Shown here: one piece after another, positions 1-5,007 of the stretch
Numbering within the stretch: the first letter of the stretch is position 1
Layout of the letters: each line of letters starts with the position of its first letter
Assembly: GCA_046295675.1 (NCBI GenBank)
Contig: JBKBMW010000033.1
Coordinates: 1-8,096 of the forward strand
Length of the DNA: 8,096 nucleotides
Reading direction: 5' to 3'
DNA from: JAOAJF01 sp046295675
GTDB lineage: Archaea > Micrarchaeota > Micrarchaeia > Anstonellales > Anstonellaceae
Translations under genes and position numbers: made by a program
The notes under the pieces: generated by a model
Seen by the model: only the letters and a program-made list of their open reading frames with translations
Told to the model about the DNA's origin: nothing
Database searches by the model: none

Positions 1-200
1 ATACGCCAGGAAGTATTAGTATATTTGAAAAAAATACAAAAATTTTGTTTAGTGGGGATACTCTTTTTGCACATGGCTATTTTGGACGAACTGATTTGGG
101 TGGATCTGAAAAGGATATGAAAAAAAGCCTTGAAATTTTAAAAAAAATAGATTGGAAGGTTTTATGTCCTGGGCATGGTGAATTAGAATACAAAAACTAA
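1..200 (+). CDS. MBL-fold metallo-hydrolase, C-terminal fragment
   Basis: This is the 3' end of a gene that begins before the window. The reading frame starts at base 3 and ends with TAA at 198-200, giving 65 visible residues. The fragment reads TPGSISIFE, then SGDTLFAHGYFGRTDLGG, then LCPGHGE near the end. These are the late metal-site motifs of the metallo-beta-lactamase fold in its glyoxalase II-like branch: the bridging Asp lies in SGDTLF and the last metal-binding His in PGHGE. The two bases before the first codon would complete a His codon if preceded by C, giving the usual HTPG. Such enzymes are cytosolic, bind two metal ions (usually zinc) and hydrolyse thioesters or related bonds. 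The substrate cannot be read from this fragment. The gene converges with, and overlaps by 4 bp, the minus-strand gene ending at 197. Confidence 0.85.
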   Translation, partial: TPGSISIFEKNTKILFSGDTLFAHGYFGRTDLGGSEKDMKKSLEILKKIDWKVLCPGHGELEYKN

Positions 201-625
201 AGTTTTATTAGTTTTTTTGAAAAATTTTTAACTATTAAATCTTTTCCTTTTCTAATTAGAACATGGCCTTCATTTCGCAAATAGCTTGCTTGTAGATATT
301 TTCCTCCAGGAAAATCAGCCAAAAGAGCACCATTTTTGTTTATTGTCCTCCAGAAAGGAAATTTTGAATTTTTATATTCTGAAAAATAATTATCTGCCCA
401 ACCCCAAATGAAAATCTCTATTGCTTTAGAATATAAAGTTTTTTTTGGATACTTTTTAGATATGAATTTGAATATTTGCTCTGTACTAATTAATTTCCCT
501 TTTTTTGGTTTTTGCATTAGTTTTTTTACAAGAAAGGGAGATGGGATTAGAAAAAAACTTTTTCCTATTTTTACTCTTTTTGGATATTTTTTAAACTTTA
601 ATAGTTTTAAAAACCAGTTCACCAT
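197..625 (-). CDS. MGMT-family (alkyltransferase-like) protein without catalytic cysteine
   Basis: The 142-aa protein matches, from memory, an archaeal family annotated as methylated-DNA-protein cysteine methyltransferase-like. Residues 26-59 (LIPSPFLVKKLMQKP, then GKLIST) form the winged-helix DNA-binding part. Residues 89-108 carry FPFWRTINKNG and FPGG. Residues 117-135 carry RNEGHVLIRKGKDLIVKNF, close to the family's EGH-x-I-x-KGK-x-xVKDF ending. True MGMT enzymes repair O6-alkylguanine through a PCHR cysteine. This protein has no cysteine at all, and Tyr65 sits where related archaeal proteins have Cys-Pro. It therefore cannot act as a suicide alkyl acceptor and may, like alkyltransferase-like proteins, only bind DNA; that role is inference. 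ATG at 623-625 is preceded by a TATA-like box centred about 25 nt upstream, which favours a leaderless mRNA. The basic N-terminus (residues 1-20) is family-atypical or may be linker. Confidence 0.75.
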   Translation of the reverse strand: MVNWFLKLLKFKKYPKRVKIGKSFFLIPSPFLVKKLMQKPKKGKLISTEQIFKFISKKYPKKTLYSKAIEIFIWGWADNYFSEYKNSKFPFWRTINKNGALLADFPGGKYLQASYLRNEGHVLIRKGKDLIVKNFSKKLIKL

Positions 626-646
626 AAAATAAGAATGAAGGAATTG

Positions 647-655
647 CTTTTAAAT
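647..655 (-). promoter_or_regulatory. TATA-like box of the MGMT-like gene
   Basis: On the minus strand the sequence reads AATTTAAAA, centred about 25 nt upstream of the ATG at 625. This is the archaeal TATA-to-start spacing, so transcription would begin at or next to the start codon. No Shine-Dalgarno is visible, consistent with leaderless translation. Confidence 0.5.
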
Positions 656-664
656 TTAGTTTTT

Positions 665-678
665 TATTAAATATTTAT
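665..678 (+). promoter_or_regulatory. TATA-like box of tRNA-Ser
   Basis: An A/T-only stretch (ATTAAATATTTAT) lies 7-20 nt upstream of the tRNA 5' end. The TATA centre is nearer than 26 nt unless the flanking T/A run (661-670) serves as the box. The exact box is uncertain, but the 59-bp gap is divergent and must hold promoters for both the tRNA and the minus-strand gene at 625. Confidence 0.35.
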
Positions 679-684
679 TGTGTT

Positions 685-770
685 GCTGGGGTCGCATAGC
701 CTGGTTAGTGCGGCAGGTTGCTAACCTGTTGGGCCTAAAGCCCTCGGGAGTTCAAATCTCCCCCCCGGCG
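685..770 (+). tRNA. tRNA-Ser (anticodon GCU)
   Basis: A full cloverleaf can be drawn by hand. The acceptor stem GCTGGGG (685-691) pairs with CCCCGGC (763-769), with one T-G wobble, and the discriminator is G770, usual for archaeal tRNA-Ser. The D-arm is GCAT...GTGC. The anticodon stem GCAGG/CCTGT encloses the loop TTGCTAA, giving anticodon GCT, which reads AGC/AGU. The long variable arm (GGGC-CTAAA-GCCC) is the class II hallmark of serine tRNAs. The T-arm is GGGAG-TTCAAAT-CTCCC. The 3' CCA is not encoded, since the next bases are CTTTTTTT, so a CCA-adding enzyme is needed. There is no intron: the anticodon loop is seven bases and uninterrupted. Confidence 0.96.
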
Positions 771-785
771 CTTTTTTTATTTTTA
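771..785 (+). terminator. T-rich terminator after tRNA-Ser
   Basis: A run of seven T followed by ATTTTT starts one base after the discriminator base. Archaeal RNA polymerase stops at oligo-T tracts without needing a hairpin, so this is a likely terminator for the tRNA transcript. Confidence 0.6.
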
Positions 786-826
786 GTTTGACTAAAGGCA
801 TTACAAAAAAAGATTAGCCTTATAGA

Positions 827-864
827 AATAAAAAAAGAAAATAAAAAATAAAAAAAATAAAAAA
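827..864 (-). terminator. T-rich terminator after the Yip1-like gene
   Basis: Read on the minus strand, the bases directly after the stop codon at 866 are an almost unbroken series of T tracts separated by single A or C bases. This is the archaeal oligo-T terminator pattern. The remaining bases between this and the tRNA (786-826) show a weak 5-bp AAGGC/GCCTT pairing (795-799 with 817-821) and nothing else I can support. Confidence 0.5.
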
Positions 865-865
865 A

Positions 866-1501
866 TTAGACCTTTGGAACAAATGCGCCAAGCAGTGTTC
901 CTAGGATAGACCCTACAAATAATACTACTGATAGGATGGCTATAATGAATGGAATAACCCATACAGCTATTGCTTTTAGAGTAGAGAGCTCAAAGGATTC
1001 TCTGATTAGTACGGTTAGAAAGTACGATGATCCAAGGAATATGGCTAAACTAACAATTAAAGAGATAAATATACCAATTACTGGGATAAAAGAACCCACC
1101 ATAGAGATTATAGCTCCTATAATTGAAAAGATGACTATAGAAAAGGCGTAAACAAGGAACGAATAAAGGAAAGTAGCAAATTTAGGTGGCTTACCACCTA
1201 AAACTTTTGCAATGAGATAATAAACTCCTCCATAAAGGAAAATAGAGATAAAAAACCCAATTGTTCCACCTAGAAAACTTATTACTGCACCAATTAAACC
1301 AAAGATTATATTTCCTTTTAGAATAAGAAGATTTAATAAAAAGAACAATAAAGAAAAAAAGGCTGAGAAGATAGCACCTATAATAATGCTATCTATATAA
1401 GTATAGTCTTGGGTTTTTAATTGTTTAACTGTATCTACTGGTTTAAAGAGGTAGGATTTAGAGGTCTTAAAAAATTCAACTATATTTGCCATATTTACCA
1501 T
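866..1501 (-). CDS. Yip1-domain-like multi-pass membrane protein
   Basis: The 211-aa protein has a soluble N-terminus (residues 1-36) ending in the pattern FKPVDTVKQL, like the F-x-P-x-x-x-x-x-L opening of Yip1-domain proteins. About five hydrophobic segments follow at residues 37-61, 66-98, 110-132, 136-165 and 176-206. It has the length and glycine-rich helices typical of the archaeal and bacterial Yip1/YIPF superfamily, integral membrane proteins of unknown biochemical role in prokaryotes. No catalytic motif is visible. The start at ATG 1499-1501 is chosen because GTGAG lies four bases upstream and a TATA box is at 1531-1539; an in-frame ATG at 1490-1492 is an alternative. It is transcribed divergently from the SRP RNA gene. 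Placement of a membrane protein next to SRP RNA is suggestive but probably coincidental. The Yip1 call rests on topology and the N-terminal pattern, so the family is likely rather than certain. Confidence 0.7.
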   Translation of the reverse strand: MVNMANIVEFFKTSKSYLFKPVDTVKQLKTQDYTYIDSIIIGAIFSAFFSLLFFLLNLLILKGNIIFGLIGAVISFLGGTIGFFISIFLYGGVYYLIAKVLGGKPPKFATFLYSFLVYAFSIVIFSIIGAIISMVGSFIPVIGIFISLIVSLAIFLGSSYFLTVLIRESFELSTLKAIAVWVIPFIIAILSVVLFVGSILGTLLGAFVPKV

Positions 1502-1530
1502 AAACTCACATAGAAAATTACAAAGAAAAA

Positions 1531-1539
1531 ATTTATAAA
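1531..1539 (-). promoter_or_regulatory. TATA box of the Yip1-like gene
   Basis: The minus strand reads TTTATAAAT, a near-perfect archaeal TATA box. A start about 26 nt downstream (near 1510) leaves a short 5' leader containing GTGAG ahead of the ATG at 1501. Confidence 0.6.
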
Positions 1540-1569
1540 GCTTTTTTTAGAGTTGAAACAAAACTAAAG

Positions 1570-1578
1570 TTTAAAAAA
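1570..1578 (+). promoter_or_regulatory. TATA box of the SRP RNA gene
   Basis: TTTAAAAAA is centred near 1574, about 27 nt before the first base of the SRP RNA closing helix (1602). This is the standard archaeal spacing. It sits back-to-back with the Yip1-like promoter in a 100-bp divergent region. Confidence 0.6.
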
Positions 1579-1601
1579 CTTCAAAAAACAAATTAGTTAA
1601 T

Positions 1602-1879
1602 GCACACAAGATAGGCCGGCAGGGTAGGGGTCTGCTATTTAGCGCAAATCCTCTTATGGCGCGGCTGATAGGTTGATGGCGTTTAATGAAGCTTATAGTA
1701 AGCCTATAATTTTTGTGAAGACGCTTATGCCTATATGGATAGTTGTATTAGTGAACCTGGTCAGGCCGGAAGGAGCAGCCATAAGCTAATATAACTATGC
1801 TGTGTAGAAACAAAGCCGAGCAAAGAATTATAGATACTGCTGTAGGCTTTATTAAGCCACATCAACCATTCTTGTGTGC
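1602..1879 (+). ncRNA. Archaeal SRP RNA (7S RNA)
   Basis: This is the RNA scaffold of the signal recognition particle, which targets membrane and secreted proteins. The ends pair perfectly as helix 1: GCACACAAG (1602-1610) with CTTGTGTGC (1871-1879). An Alu-like domain follows: helix 2 (1614-1617 with 1663-1666), helix 3 (1618-1622 with 1632-1636, loop GGTAGGGGT) and helix 4 (1642-1645 with 1659-1662, loop containing ATCCTC). The G-rich and C-rich loops can make the usual loop-loop contact. Helix 5 pairs 1671-1715 with 1821-1867. Helix 8 has GTGAACC, the symmetric loop CAGG/AGCA and the GGAA tetraloop (1768-1771), the SRP54 binding site. At about 278 nt it is shorter than the roughly 300 nt usual for archaea. 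I find no helix 6: helix 5 continues through 1723-1736/1802-1816 directly into the helix 8 stem (1739-1751 with 1786-1798). Ends are inferred from helix 1. Confidence 0.95.
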
Positions 1880-1902
1880 TTTAAAAAAAATGTGAATTAA
1901 AA

Positions 1903-2505
1903 ATGAAAATTAATATTCCTCCTTATAAGAAAGCCTTAAAAGAATGTGTTTTAGCCCTTAAAGCTGGAAAAACAATACTTTACCCTACAGATACTCTTTA
2001 TGGAATAGGTGTTGATGCTACAAACAGAAAGGCAATAAAAAAAATTATGAAAATAAAAAAAAGAAAAGACGATAAATTTTCAGTGATAGTAGAAAAAGAA
2101 AGAATTGGAAAGTATGCAGATGTTCCTAAAAAATATAAAAAATTAATCGATATTTTTTTACCAGGACCATACACTTTTTTATTAAAAGCAAAGAAAAAAC
2201 TCCCCATAGTGAAAAATAATATTATCGCAATAAGAGTTCCGAAAAACAAATTTTGTATTTTGTTATCAAAGGCTTTAAGAAAGCCAATTATTAGTACAAG
2301 CGCAAATATTTCTGGAAAAAGCCCTCATTATTCTTTTGATTTAGTTCCAAATACAATAAAGAAACAGATAGAGGTATTAGTAGATGGGGGGAAATGTCAT
2401 TACAAAAAAGGCTCAACAATAATAGATTTAGTAAATAAAAAAATAGTAAGAATTGGTGCGGGGTATAGAAAAATAAAAAAATATTTGGCGAATTTTCATG
2501 ATTGA
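1903..2505 (+). CDS. L-threonylcarbamoyladenylate synthase (TsaC/Sua5, YrdC domain)
   Basis: This 200-aa enzyme makes threonylcarbamoyl-AMP from threonine, bicarbonate and ATP, the first step of t6A37 modification of ANN-decoding tRNAs. The intermediate is passed to the Kae1/KEOPS complex. YrdC-fold motifs occur in order: YPTDTLYG (27-34), the KKR basic patch (52-54), GPYTFLLKA (88-96), AIRVPKN (109-115), STSANISG (131-138) and GST (170-172). The protein ends after the YrdC domain and lacks the extra C-terminal Sua5 domain found in many archaeal homologues, so it is TsaC-sized. The usual Lys-Pro-Leu-Ser strand is Lys-Phe-Ser here (58-60). ATG 1903 is the first in-frame start after the SRP RNA; a weak GTGA lies 7 nt upstream. 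It starts 23 nt after the SRP RNA 3' end and overlaps the next gene by 8 bp, so the three downstream genes are probably one operon. Confidence 0.92.
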   Translation: MKINIPPYKKALKECVLALKAGKTILYPTDTLYGIGVDATNRKAIKKIMKIKKRKDDKFSVIVEKERIGKYADVPKKYKKLIDIFLPGPYTFLLKAKKKLPIVKNNIIAIRVPKNKFCILLSKALRKPIISTSANISGKSPHYSFDLVPNTIKKQIEVLVDGGKCHYKKGSTIIDLVNKKIVRIGAGYRKIKKYLANFHD

Positions 2506-3121
2506 AAAAATTTATTTTGAAGATCAGATTATTTTAATAAAACCAAATAAAGAAGTATATTATCCGATGGAGGATACTTTTCTTCTTCTAAAAAATTTAA
2601 AAAATATTAAAGGAAAGATTTTAGAAATTGGAACAGGTTCTGGTGCAATATCAATATATTTAGCAAAAAAATTTCCAAAACTTAAACTTATTTTTGCTAC
2701 AGATAAAAATAAGATTGCATTAAAGAATTGTAGCCATAATGCAAGATTGAATAATGTTGAAAACCAAATAAAATTTTTTTATTCAGATTTATTTGAAAGG
2801 GTTCCAAAGCAAAAATTTGATTTTATAATTTTTAACCCCCCATATTTACCAACAAAAAAAGAAGAAAAAATAAAAAATTCTCTTAATTTAGCATTCGACG
2901 GAGGAGAGGATGGACTTAGAACAATTGAAAGATTTTTAAAGGACGCTAAAAAATTCTTGAAAAAAAATGGGTTTATTTATTTAGTTGTATCTGATTTGGC
3001 AGATTTGTTAAAGCTAAAAAGATTAATAAAAAAATTTGGATATTGCGCAAAAGTAATTGGAGAGGAGAGATTCTTTTTTGAAAGAATACTTTTATATAAA
3101 ATAAAGAAAAATAATAGTTGA
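2498..3121 (+). CDS. HemK/Mtq2-like protein-(glutamine-N5) methyltransferase
   Basis: The 207-aa protein is a class I SAM methyltransferase of the archaeal HemK-related family. The SAM-binding motif I is EIGTGSG (43-49), an acidic residue ends the second strand (D69, in FATDKN), and the catalytic NPPY motif is at 113-116. NPPY is characteristic of N5-glutamine methylation. The length, without the long N-terminal domain of bacterial PrmC, matches eukaryotic/archaeal Mtq2 (HEMK2), which methylates the GGQ glutamine of release factor eRF1/aRF1, usually with a Trm112 zinc-binding partner. No Trm112 gene is in the window. The N-terminal YYPMEDTFLLLKNL (21-34) is also typical of the family. The gene starts inside the end of the Sua5/TsaC gene (8-bp overlap) and its stop overlaps the next ATG by one base, indicating translational coupling. 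Confidence 0.88.
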   Translation: MIEKIYFEDQIILIKPNKEVYYPMEDTFLLLKNLKNIKGKILEIGTGSGAISIYLAKKFPKLKLIFATDKNKIALKNCSHNARLNNVENQIKFFYSDLFERVPKQKFDFIIFNPPYLPTKKEEKIKNSLNLAFDGGEDGLRTIERFLKDAKKFLKKNGFIYLVVSDLADLLKLKRLIKKFGYCAKVIGEERFFFERILLYKIKKNNS

Positions 3122-3795
3122 TGAAGCTTAAAATAATTTTTATAGAACCAGAATACGAGATAAATATTGGAATGAATGCAAGGCTTTTGAAAAATTTTGC
3201 TATAACTCAAATGCATATAGTTAATCCAAAATGCTCTCTTGGTTTTAGTGCAAAGATGTATGCTAAACATGCAAAAAATATTATTGAAAATGCAAGGATT
3301 TACAAAAAGTTGGAAGATGCAATAAAGGATTGTGAACTGATAATTGGCACAACTGGAAGGATAGAAAAAAATTTTTCTGTTGGAATTAAACCATTGGATA
3401 TAAAACAAATAAAACAAAAATTAGAAAATAGAAAAATAGAAGGAAATGTTGCTCTTTTGTTTGGTCCAGAGGGCATTGGATTAAAAGAGGATGAAATAAA
3501 AAAATGTGATTTGCTGCTAACAATACCGACTTCAAAAAATTATCCAGTTATGAACATAACAAATGCATTAGCAATTTGCCTTTATGAATTTAAGAAGATT
3601 AAACCAAATTATAGAGCAGAAAAACTTGCAACAAAAAATGAGCGGGAGTATATAAAAAAACTTATTTTAAAAAAAATTGAAAATACAGAAAAAATAAAAA
3701 ATAAAGAAAAAATAAAGAATGTTTTATTTTCAATAGTTGAAAGAAAATTTTTAACAGAGATTGAAGCAAGGGCTTTATTGTATCTTCTAAAGTAA
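3121..3795 (+). CDS. TrmJ-like tRNA (Nm32) 2'-O-methyltransferase, SPOUT family
   Basis: The protein of 224 aa from ATG 3121 carries the three SpoU/TrmH-type SPOUT motifs. Motif 1 is EPEYEINIGMNAR (9-21), motif 2 is FGPEGIGL (114-121) and motif 3 is the segment from IPT through YPVMNITNAL (135-150), which together form the trefoil-knot SAM site. The spacing, the E-P-x-x-x-x-N-I-G start and the helical C-terminal extension (about 165-224) fit TrmJ, which 2'-O-methylates nucleotide 32 in the tRNA anticodon loop; archaeal TrmJ is known for C32. Other SPOUT substrates cannot be excluded. A TTG three bases earlier is also in frame, but ATG 3121 is preferred because it overlaps the upstream TGA by one base (TGATG), a common coupling arrangement. 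The lysine- and isoleucine-rich stretch 180-200 follows the AT-rich base composition. The gene converges with the methyltransferase ending at 3802, leaving a 6-bp gap. Confidence 0.88.
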   Translation: MKLKIIFIEPEYEINIGMNARLLKNFAITQMHIVNPKCSLGFSAKMYAKHAKNIIENARIYKKLEDAIKDCELIIGTTGRIEKNFSVGIKPLDIKQIKQKLENRKIEGNVALLFGPEGIGLKEDEIKKCDLLLTIPTSKNYPVMNITNALAICLYEFKKIKPNYRAEKLATKNEREYIKKLILKKIENTEKIKNKEKIKNVLFSIVERKFLTEIEARALLYLLK

Positions 3796-3801
3796 GTTAA
3801 T

Positions 3802-4635
3802 TTATCTTTTTGTTAATAGAAATAATCCAGGTGTAGGGTAGGGAGATAAATTAGGTGGCTCTAAAATTTCTATTTTAAAACCACTGGAGTATACTGTTTG
3901 TATAAAATCATTTTGATTTAGCAATAGTCTTGTTCTTGGTGGATCTGCACAGGTTTTATAGACCTTGACATCTCCAATTTTTAATAGATTTTTAATTAAT
4001 TTTTCTTCGTAGAAAATATTATCAGAAACTGCAAAATTTTTGGCAAAGATATAACACCATCTTTTTATATCTGGAGAGAAAGGGAGATGTCTAATTTCTT
4101 TTGGAGAATAATTTAGCTTGCCTTTTATGAACTCTCTAAGAATAAATTTTCCTCCTGGGGTTAGAATCTGATAACAATTATATAAAAAATTACTAAGCTT
4201 TTCTTTGGTTTGAAGATAAGGAAGGATGGTATCTCCCATTAAAAATCCAAAAGTTTTTTTAGGAATTACTGTGCCAATATCGTTCCAATCACATCTAATA
4301 AAAAATTCTGATTTTGGGAAAATCTTGAAATCTTTTTTTAGAATGTTGGTCATAATTTTATATGATAAGTATGAGTTGTCCAATAAAAATACATTACAAG
4401 CAGGCTTGAATGAGGCTAAAGCAAATCTATATTCAGGAGTTGCTCCAAATATTCCAACAGGACTAGAATTTTCTTCAATTAAAGGTTGTAGTTTTTGAAT
4501 ATCTCTCATCGATGGTTTTCTTGGCCATTTTACCAAATGCCATTTTTGTGCGATAAATTCCCAACCAGAAACATTTTTGTTATTGGACTTTGCTATTGAA
4601 TCTTGAGAATTGTGAAGCTTGGTTTGTAGTTTCAT
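3802..4635 (-). CDS. Class I SAM-dependent methyltransferase of unknown substrate
   Basis: The 277-aa protein has a Rossmann methyltransferase core. Motif I is the variant GIFGATPE (61-68), with D86 ending the second strand (VFLLDNS), CDWNDI (115-120) at the adenine-binding region, MGDTILPYL (133-141) as the motif IV region and LTPGGKFILREF (158-169) as the post-II strand. A leading W-x-x-x-A-x-x-W...RKPS-x-x-DI region (25-46) followed by GATPE is a pattern I recall from uncharacterised methyltransferases common in DPANN archaea and candidate-phyla bacteria. The substrate is unknown. The C-terminal half (170-277) is extra and may be the substrate-binding part. Residues 8-22 are Ser/Asn-rich, like the upstream small protein. 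The ATG (4633-4635) overlaps the upstream gene's TGA (ATGA), so the two are translationally coupled. Confidence 0.8.
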   Translation of the reverse strand: MKLQTKLHNSQDSIAKSNNKNVSGWEFIAQKWHLVKWPRKPSMRDIQKLQPLIEENSSPVGIFGATPEYRFALASFKPACNVFLLDNSYLSYKIMTNILKKDFKIFPKSEFFIRCDWNDIGTVIPKKTFGFLMGDTILPYLQTKEKLSNFLYNCYQILTPGGKFILREFIKGKLNYSPKEIRHLPFSPDIKRWCYIFAKNFAVSDNIFYEEKLIKNLLKIGDVKVYKTCADPPRTRLLLNQNDFIQTVYSSGFKIEILEPPNLSPYPTPGLFLLTKR

Positions 4636-4853
4636 AAAAAATTCCCTTTTATAGGATAGATTTTAGAAAATGGATTTTGATGATAGGAAAACTCTGGTTT
4701 ATTTGAAATGCTAATTTTTTTTATGGGATTTGTAGAATTTGACTTATTTGATTGATTAGAATAAAATCTTGTGAGTGCTTTAAGATGAACTAGCTTTGCC
4801 TCAATATAAAGCCCATGATAAAAACTTTTTGGTATATTGGATAAACCAGTCAT
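4632..4853 (-). CDS. Small protein of unknown function, coupled to the methyltransferase
   Basis: I do not recognise this 73-aa protein. It is nonetheless probably a real gene: the ATG (4851-4853) is preceded by GAGGTGAT, the strongest Shine-Dalgarno in the window, and its TGA overlaps the methyltransferase ATG in an ATGA junction. Residues 1-33 look foldable and are rich in aromatic and hydrophobic residues (FYHGLYIEAKLVHLKALTRFY). Residues 33-55 are Asn/Ser/Lys-rich and probably flexible (SNQSNKSNSTNP). The tail 54-73 is rich in Pro and aromatics. There is no cysteine, signal peptide, membrane segment or metal motif. It may be a partner or substrate of the methyltransferase, or merely a leader cistron that sets its translation level; the sequence does not decide. 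Confidence 0.6.
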   Translation of the reverse strand: MTGLSNIPKSFYHGLYIEAKLVHLKALTRFYSNQSNKSNSTNPIKKISISNKPEFSYHQNPFSKIYPIKGNFL

Positions 4854-4856
4854 AAC

Positions 4857-4864
4857 ATCACCTC
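4857..4864 (-). promoter_or_regulatory. Strong Shine-Dalgarno of the 73-aa gene
   Basis: The minus strand reads GAGGTGAT, ending three bases before the ATG. It matches the anti-Shine-Dalgarno of archaeal 16S rRNA very well and stands out where several neighbours look leaderless. Confidence 0.8.
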
Positions 4865-4884
4865 AAAAGATTTTTTATTTGAAC

Positions 4885-4896
4885 TTATTTAAAAAA
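4885..4896 (-). promoter_or_regulatory. TATA box of the 73-aa/methyltransferase operon
   Basis: The minus strand reads TTTTTTAAATAA. A start about 26 nt downstream (near 4865) gives a leader of about a dozen bases that just includes the Shine-Dalgarno. The rest of the 154-bp divergent gap (4854-5007) is A/T runs without a supportable operator. Confidence 0.5.
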
Positions 4897-4960
4897 GAAT
4901 CTAAAAAAATTTTTAAAAAAAATACTAAAAATGTAAAAATTTTATAATTTTGGAAAAGAT

Positions 4961-4987
4961 TTTTAAATGCTAAAAAAGAATATAAAG
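4961..4987 (+). promoter_or_regulatory. Promoter region of the ACT-domain gene (two candidate TATA boxes)
   Basis: TTTTAAAT (4961-4968) would give a start near 4991 and a short leader. TATAAAG (4981-4987) would place the start at the ATG (5008), giving a leaderless mRNA. I cannot choose between them; no clear Shine-Dalgarno precedes the ATG, which slightly favours the second. Confidence 0.45.
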
Positions 4988-5007
4988 ATTTTGTGAAATA
5001 ATTAGAT

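Noticed and set aside
408..632. 74-aa plus-strand open frame opposite the MGMT-like gene
   Set aside because: The MGMT-like protein on the other strand has recognisable family motifs; this frame has none. Similar shadows opposite the Yip1-like, TsaC, methyltransferase, SepF, Cdc6 and HD genes were dropped for the same reason.
795..821. AAGGC/GCCTT hairpin between tRNA-Ser and the Yip1-like gene as a small RNA or terminator stem
   Set aside because: Five base pairs around a 17-base loop is weak, and T tracts alone suffice for archaeal termination.
3118..3120. TTG start for the TrmJ-like gene
   Set aside because: It is directly followed by an in-frame ATG that overlaps the preceding stop codon by one base, the commoner start and coupling pattern.
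2977..3417. 146-aa minus-strand open frame
   Set aside because: It overlaps the HemK-like and TrmJ genes on the opposite strand, has low-quality composition (Phe/Tyr/Cys-rich) and no promoter or ribosome site. It is a shadow frame.
4632..4853. RiPP-like precursor peptide modified by the adjacent methyltransferase
   Set aside because: There is no leader/core pattern, cleavage site, cysteine/serine core motif, exporter or protease nearby. A small partner or leader cistron explains the layout as well.
3802..4853. The 73-aa frame and the methyltransferase as one gene split by a frameshift
   Set aside because: The ATGA junction is a normal coupling arrangement, the methyltransferase N-terminus is complete with its own start, and the 73-aa frame has its own strong ribosome site.
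4890..4981. Direct repeat TAAAAAAGAAT (4890-4900 and 4971-4981) as a regulator site
   Set aside because: The intergenic region is nearly all A and T, so an 11-base A-rich match is not convincing without conservation data.
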